Of a stretch of 64,000 nucleotides of DNA, positions 62,901 through 64,000 are shown in pieces; position 1 is the stretch's first letter; the number at the start of each line of letters is the position of its first letter. The DNA comes from Lineus longissimus (lineage: Eukaryota > Nemertea > Pilidiophora > Heteronemertea > Lineidae). The position numbers and the translations under genes were made by a program. A model generated the notes under the pieces. The model searched no databases. It was not told the origin of the DNA and worked only from the letters and a program-made list of their open reading frames with translations. The DNA lies in the NCBI RefSeq assembly GCF_910592395.1, contig NC_088317.1, positions 3,782,001 through 3,846,000 on the forward strand, in the 5' to 3' direction.

Positions 62901-63512
62901 CATATATGATAAACGAGGTTGTCTGGGTAAGAACTTAGTTGTTCTGATTGTGGTAATAGTGATATACCTCAGAGTTGTACCGATATACTGTGAAAAACTA
63001 TAAATGACTATTCGGGCGCTTGGTGAATCTTAATCTGCCGCCCACTTGCCTTCTACCATTAGGGCAGTTGGTGAAACGATATCTTAAAAGAATGGCCGCA
63101 ACTTTATTCGTGTCTACCAAAGTTTATCAAAGTCTTTTTACATGCAGCTAAAATGACGATGGACCTGGCACTAGTTGTCGAAAACTCCGACAGGATGACC
63201 ACCAAATCTTTTGAAGCTGCCAAAGTTTTGGTAAAAAGTATGGTTAACGACTTCAGCATAGACGCCGAGAATGTCCACGTCGCCATAGCAAACATATTCG
63301 GTACCAGTTTCATGACCAACCTTCGCCTGAACTCGACCCAGAACTGGGCGCAGGTTGTGGCTGCAACTGATTCCATTGAGTTCAAGGGAACTCCAAACAC
63401 AGATCTGGCCCTTCAATTGGAGAGGAGTTATGAGTTACTTCTGGCTGAAGAAGTTGGCGGAAGGAAAGATGTCAAGAGGTCGATAGTGATAGTGCTAGCC
63501 GAGTCCCTGACG
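44257..63512 (+). CDS. Giant secreted vWFA/EGF mosaic protein, 32 coding exons seen, 3'-partial
   Basis: Exons: 44257-44320, 44667-44939, 45239-45521, 46179-46447, 46974-47141, 47469-47654, 47835-48043, 48667-48838, 49318-49368, 49557-49685, 49931-50219, 50889-51133, 51223-51399, 51697-51857, 52143-52367, 52884-53064, 53342-53509, 53697-53857, 54386-54613, 55266-55446, 55735-55899, 56284-59163, 59330-59458, 59817-60193, 60651-60831, 61147-61194, 61421-61543, 61693-62081, 62321-62483, 62652-62699, 62807-62926, 63148-63512. All borders are GT-AG and all phases agree: 8808 nt, 2936 codons. Order: signal peptide, PAN-like domain, then vWFA and EGF modules in alternation, with 24 cbEGF repeats in exon 22. 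Module borders are phase 1, the mark of exon shuffling. An extracellular-matrix or adhesive protein of matrilin/hemicentin-like style is likely. The last vWFA is cut before its final part, so the gene continues to the right. Confidence 0.88.
44476..44656. mobile_element. Foldback element with arms of about 80 bp, 10 bp before exon 2
   Basis: acacagttaaagggtaaata at 44476 is mirrored by the complement ending ctttaactgtgt at 44656. The arms (ending in ctcgccaaa and starting ttttggcg) pair almost throughout, leaving a small loop of about 13 bases. No ORF. It fills most of the 3' half of intron 1, so the branch site of exon 2 must lie in its right arm. Confidence 0.85.
45239..46447 (+). CDS. Matrix gene exons 3-4: vWFA domain 1
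   Basis: Two exons (phase 2 junction). beta-A/MIDAS region: DIMILVESSRLMG, where the first MIDAS aspartate is glutamate. Then the helix FAKAKTYVVSFINAL, RVIMASFAKSLY, and in exon 4 DLVIVGSG, GVKVYYVSAGTID and a C-terminal helix. Metal binding is probably weak or lost in this copy. Confidence 0.8.
46974..47141 (+). CDS. Matrix gene exon 5: EGF-like domain
   Basis: A single phase-1/phase-1 exon encodes ACGANKISQSGRCITF, then NPCALQVCAANARC and FTCRCDTGLIY...GC. Six cysteines fit an EGF module, with a preceding cysteine pair found at the start of each linker in this protein. The calcium-binding DxNEC start is missing here. Confidence 0.7.
47469..48838 (+). CDS. Matrix gene exons 6-8: vWFA domain 2
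   Basis: MIDAS start LDLAFIVDVSSGVS (DxSxG; the last serine is replaced by glycine), VRVSIVFYNNEVPL, then NSDALTYVLKNIQSIVF, VAYLFTSGSIS, and in exon 8 LGITMPILTTGST with the terminal TNINTVITRYI helix. Three exons with phases 1/0/1. Exon 6 has a duplicated donor region downstream, and exon 8 has a duplicated acceptor upstream (listed separately). Confidence 0.8.
47630..47713 (+). repeat. Tandem duplication of the exon 6 donor region
   Basis: ccctcttattttttacttcaaccaaggtaat at the end of exon 6, known by its core ttcaaccaaggtaat (47646-47660), recurs as ttttaaccaaggtaat ending at 47713, 54 bp later. The second site is a ready donor, but reading to it crosses an in-frame stop (taa in gataactaaatc). 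Confidence 0.7.
48466..48690 (+). repeat. 114-bp tandem duplication of the exon 8 acceptor
   Basis: The block tagaatttatatcatattc to gcttggcat occurs at 48466-48579 and again at 48580-48690. Both contain an acceptor-like catgtgtag followed by ctt, tccaac or ttcaac, and ctgtacaagcttggcat. The first copy reaches a stop (tag) after 17 codons, so only the second (exon start 48667) is usable. Confidence 0.85.
48780..49205 (+). repeat. Degenerate extra copies of the exon 8 3' end
   Basis: The end of exon 8 and its donor (aacactgtcatcacccggta, then ggtgagtcgaagtgtctgta) are echoed at about 49040-49120 (ctttgtcatcacccagtaca, ggtcagttgatgtgtcagta) and more weakly at 49165-49205 (gacatcaacattgcc, gagtagaagtgcctac). 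These decayed tandem copies lie in the following intron. Confidence 0.6.
48892..49015. mobile_element. 124-bp MITE related to the element at 16114
   Basis: Ends gttttcgcaaagcccccga and the complement tcggggcctttacgaaaac form TIRs with two mismatches. Inside, caacgcgaatgcctatccca is a relative of the hairpin arm at 16140. It sits in the intron after exon 8, between the real and the decayed copies of the exon end. Confidence 0.7.
49318..49685 (+). CDS. Matrix gene exons 9-10: linker and cbEGF domain
   Basis: Exon 9 is a 51-nt linker with two cysteines (ISCQKGTAPDSKGVCQ). Exon 10 is a calcium-binding EGF module: DVNECTKFQGICGDSSTC, then SYSCSCPGSG and GC. Both are phase 1 at each end. Confidence 0.8.
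49931..51133 (+). CDS. Matrix gene exons 11-12: vWFA domain 3
   Basis: MIDAS region VMDLVIALDNSNKVS (DxSxK in place of DxSxS), YVKVYVAAFGHYFYV, then NFYSALYNIQESA. Exon 12 gives NQVVLFIGSGQVG, GRGVNMIMVAGSTPS and a terminal helix. Junction phase 2. An array of decayed acceptors precedes exon 12. Confidence 0.8.
50505..50888 (+). repeat. Array of 7-8 decayed copies of the exon 12 acceptor
   Basis: Units of about 55-65 bp begin at about 50512, 50565, 50623, 50686, 50748, 50807 and 50831. Each looks like the start of exon 12 (tcaaggcgccagaagcaacg): tcgaggcgcaagaatcaatg, acgaggcgccataaccaata, and so on. Three keep a full acceptor (tattacag 50685, ttgcag 50747, ttgcag 50806). All diverge from coding and hit stops; the last, true acceptor is at 50888. 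Confidence 0.8.
51223..51399 (+). CDS. Matrix gene exon 13: EGF-like domain
   Basis: A single exon, phase 1 at both ends: VSCSRGQYRVGSTC linker, then FNICSLRGVCGGNAVC and FTCKCSTNFRYGG...GC. Laminin/EGF-like six-cysteine pattern without the calcium-binding DxxEC start. Confidence 0.75.
51697..53064 (+). CDS. Matrix gene exons 14-16: vWFA domain 4, intact MIDAS
   Basis: The best-conserved vWFA in the protein: MDIVFLVDVSDSMGRTNL has the full DxSxS MIDAS motif. Then FIRVVILGYSRSY, GNLLYGLQQALAQFT, KSLYLISSGVID, and in exon 16 REIGVSVPVTTVGT and DITKTTITQISSIV. Phases 1/0/0/1. This is the copy most likely to bind Mg2+ and a ligand. Confidence 0.85.
53136..53184. repeat. Dispersed element copy (caatgtattga...ggaggcaatacc)
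   Basis: ctcaatgtattga followed by cggaggcaataccgctggaa and gttcagtatg is shared with 16229-16312 and, in weaker form, with 27821-27905. Here the middle part is deleted. It lies in the intron after exon 16. Confidence 0.65.
53342..53509 (+). CDS. Matrix gene exon 17: cbEGF domain
   Basis: Linker KCDLGYYFNGRVC, then DVNECTQNSCGQGVIC, NTIGSFRCSCSGG and GC. It has the calcium-binding DxNEC start and the NTxGSFxCxC signature for Asn hydroxylation. Phase 1 at both ends. Confidence 0.85.
53697..55446 (+). CDS. Matrix gene exons 18-20: vWFA domain 5
   Basis: LDVVFLIDASDDMGTANL (DxSxD, last MIDAS serine replaced), TKIALMTYTSRG, then the helix QLLNIAKQLFTK, KVLYLISSGMFD, and in exon 20 RDIGINIPITTVGTHVNI and TQITNIVTNIITTV. 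Exon sizes 161/228/181 nearly equal those of exons 14-16 (161/225/181), so the module was duplicated as a three-exon block. Confidence 0.85.
55735..55899 (+). CDS. Matrix gene exon 21: cbEGF domain
   Basis: Linker KCPKGHYSKGGKC, then DIDECIMRPCPPVAKC, MIGSYKCSCAEGFKL and GC. Complete calcium-binding EGF signature, phase 1 at both ends. Confidence 0.85.
56033..56196 (+). pseudogene. Dead vWFA exon between EGF exons 21 and 22
   Basis: VDIVFVVDVSLSQVQDN carries a perfect DxSxS MIDAS motif, but the frame breaks after HRAKK (one base lost). The other frame then gives IVDYVAGLIIRKEGANV and GIIGYSSSLY. A second phase mismatch exists at its start, the acceptor reads aag instead of cag, and the donor expected after SLY is gone (tacatatc). 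The two further exons of the module are absent. It must be skipped. Confidence 0.75.
56284..59163 (+). CDS. Matrix gene exon 22: 24 tandem cbEGF repeats in one exon
   Basis: A single 2880-nt exon, exactly 24 units of 120 nt (40 aa), phase 1 at both ends (acceptor ctctccag at 56283, donor at 59164). The unit starts DIDECLTNPCKQGATC, followed by ENTDGSHKCNCQPG, FRYNHLKGCV. The six cysteines, the DIDEC calcium motif and the CxNTxGSxxCxC pattern (His where Phe/Tyr is usual) define cbEGF. Units differ almost only at KQG/KRG and GFR/GRR. The first unit reads DINEC, and the last ends DGFTYDAVKGCV, like the neighbouring single EGF. Repeats are near-identical in DNA, so amplification is recent. A rigid calcium-stiffened rod is the expected structure. 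Confidence 0.95.
59330..59458 (+). CDS. Matrix gene exon 23: cbEGF domain
   Basis: DIDECLVKTTCPGKSVC, NKPGSFECSCETGF and GC. A normal diverged cbEGF exon after the homogeneous array. Phase 1 at both ends. Confidence 0.85.
59817..60831 (+). CDS. Matrix gene exons 24-25: vWFA domain 6
   Basis: LDAVFVVEVSTNVNEIQL (ExSxN, degenerate MIDAS), YVRVGIMTYAARPKGV, VVNALMFLKDKMF, REVFYLTSGKVPK. Exon 25 gives INIGINTITTGKDF and the end helix. In this and the following modules the first two vWFA exons are fused into one (377 nt), unlike domains 2, 4 and 5. Confidence 0.8.
61147..61543 (+). CDS. Matrix gene exons 26-27: linker and cbEGF
   Basis: Exon 26 (48 nt) is the two-cysteine linker SCKSGHQFKDGKCV. 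Exon 27 is cbEGF: DIDECLNKFACGAHATC, NKPGTFVCTCPKGYRH and GC. Both are phase 1. Confidence 0.85.
61693..62483 (+). CDS. Matrix gene exons 28-29: vWFA domain 7
   Basis: MDAVFLVDGSDNMGKVEY (DxSxN), DVRVAIAVAYGNSLTGQL, GGEQNLVGALDKLHKD, RILFLLTNGKIEAG. Exon 29 gives NVRTFTIMTSPIF and the end strand. A single-base change from a full MIDAS (Asn for Ser). Confidence 0.8.
62652..62926 (+). CDS. Matrix gene exons 30-31: linker and cbEGF
   Basis: Exon 30 (48 nt) is the linker LSCTKGYHPQDGQCV. Exon 31 is cbEGF-like: DDNECFMPKICADDSQC, NRPGSFVCKCDEGY and GC. Phases 1. Confidence 0.85.
63148..63512 (+). CDS. Matrix gene exon 32: vWFA domain 8, first exon
   Basis: MTMDLALVVENSDRMTTK (ExSxR, MIDAS lost), NVHVAIANIFGTSFM, NTDLALQLERSYELL, RSIVIVLAESLT, donor acg|gtaagc. 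By analogy with exons 25 and 29 a second, shorter exon should follow. None is found before the window ends, so the gene continues beyond it. Confidence 0.75.
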
Positions 63513-64000
63513 GTAAGCTATGCCAATAACCGCTGTGTAAAATTCTCGACCCGAAAGGCCACCGGACTAGTTATGTCTGGATGACCTGCCAGGCTTGTTT
63601 CGACCTGCGATGAGTCTTAATTAGGACTTCCGTGATCTATAGCTGTTCTGTGGACGTGGACAAGCTGTCCATTTCACTAATGTTATGGCTTTTTCTTGTC
63701 AATAGGTATGTACAAAGCTGCCTCGAAGCTCTGTTGAAAATCATATTTAGATATCAGCATCGGTCTGATACTACAAGTGGCAGCACATGATGGCAAGCAG
63801 GGGTATTTTTCCTCCTGGCAAGGCAAATCCCACGCCCCGAGTTGTCGCTTTAGCTTCGTTGACAGGGCCGATCGAGAACGTCAACCGCAACTCCATAAAG
63901 GAAATTCCTTTACGGAGGAGATGGTTGAACGTCTCTTGTGCTTGAGTATGACAGCGGTTTGTAGGATCGCTTAACCTCAAGGTTCAAGATCCATGTCTTT
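63513..64000. other. Intron of the matrix gene (window end)
   Basis: No exon with vWFA or EGF features was found. The ORFs here lack the expected ATxGAG-type exon start. The sequence is taken as the intron following exon 32. Confidence 0.5.

Overview
The window is nuclear DNA from a multicellular animal. Genes are split by GT-AG introns with conserved phases, and the families are metazoan: class-A GPCRs, a vWFA/cbEGF extracellular-matrix mosaic, an SLC16-type transporter and a CTR copper transporter. Divergence from vertebrate families and many single-exon, tandemly duplicated GPCRs suggest a marine invertebrate bilaterian. I cannot fix the phylum by eye.

Layout. (1) 1-13.4 kb: a tandem array of single-exon rhodopsin-like receptors. 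It holds a C-terminal fragment at the left edge, three near-identical 2.6-kb units (genes at 3014, 5627, 8249), a diverged fourth gene (11462) and a 5' remnant (about 13.2-13.45 kb). (2) 13.8-15.0 kb: a weak two-exon candidate for a small secreted peptide. (3) 16.4-18.1 kb: a four-exon CTR/SLC31-type copper transporter, with a TIR-bounded MITE just before its first coding exon. (4) 19.5-22.5 kb, minus strand: S-formylglutathione hydrolase (ESD), six exons, 284 aa, with a tandem-duplicated terminal exon. (5) 25.2-26.2 kb, minus: another single-exon GPCR of the same family. (6) 28.6-29.7 kb: a cysteine-rich secreted peptide precursor with furin and dibasic sites, TATA box and 5'UTR intron. (7) 32.9-36.1 kb: a 12-TM SLC16/MFS transporter with decayed copies of its own exon edges. 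(8) 36-44 kb: repeat-rich DNA with an orphan terminal exon, a GPCR pseudogene (minus) and a 1.58-kb TIR element carrying a spliced gene and flanked by a 181-bp direct repeat. (9) 44.2 kb to the right edge: one large gene, 32 coding exons seen and open at the 3' side. It encodes signal peptide - PAN/apple-like domain - alternating vWFA and EGF modules, including 24 tandem 120-bp cbEGF repeats in a single exon. The exon phases chain without a break over 8808 nt (2936 codons).

Themes. Local tandem duplication runs through the window: whole genes (GPCR array), single exons (ESD terminal exon), exon edges with splice sites (exons 6, 8 and 12 of the matrix gene; exons 1 and 4 of the transporter) and protein repeats (EGF array with a 480-bp higher-order period). 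The strongest candidates for undescribed biology are the furin-cleavable cysteine-rich precursor, the GPCR array whose copies differ almost only in extracellular segments, the giant EGF array next to a dead vWFA module, and the TIR element with spliced cargo between 181-bp repeats.
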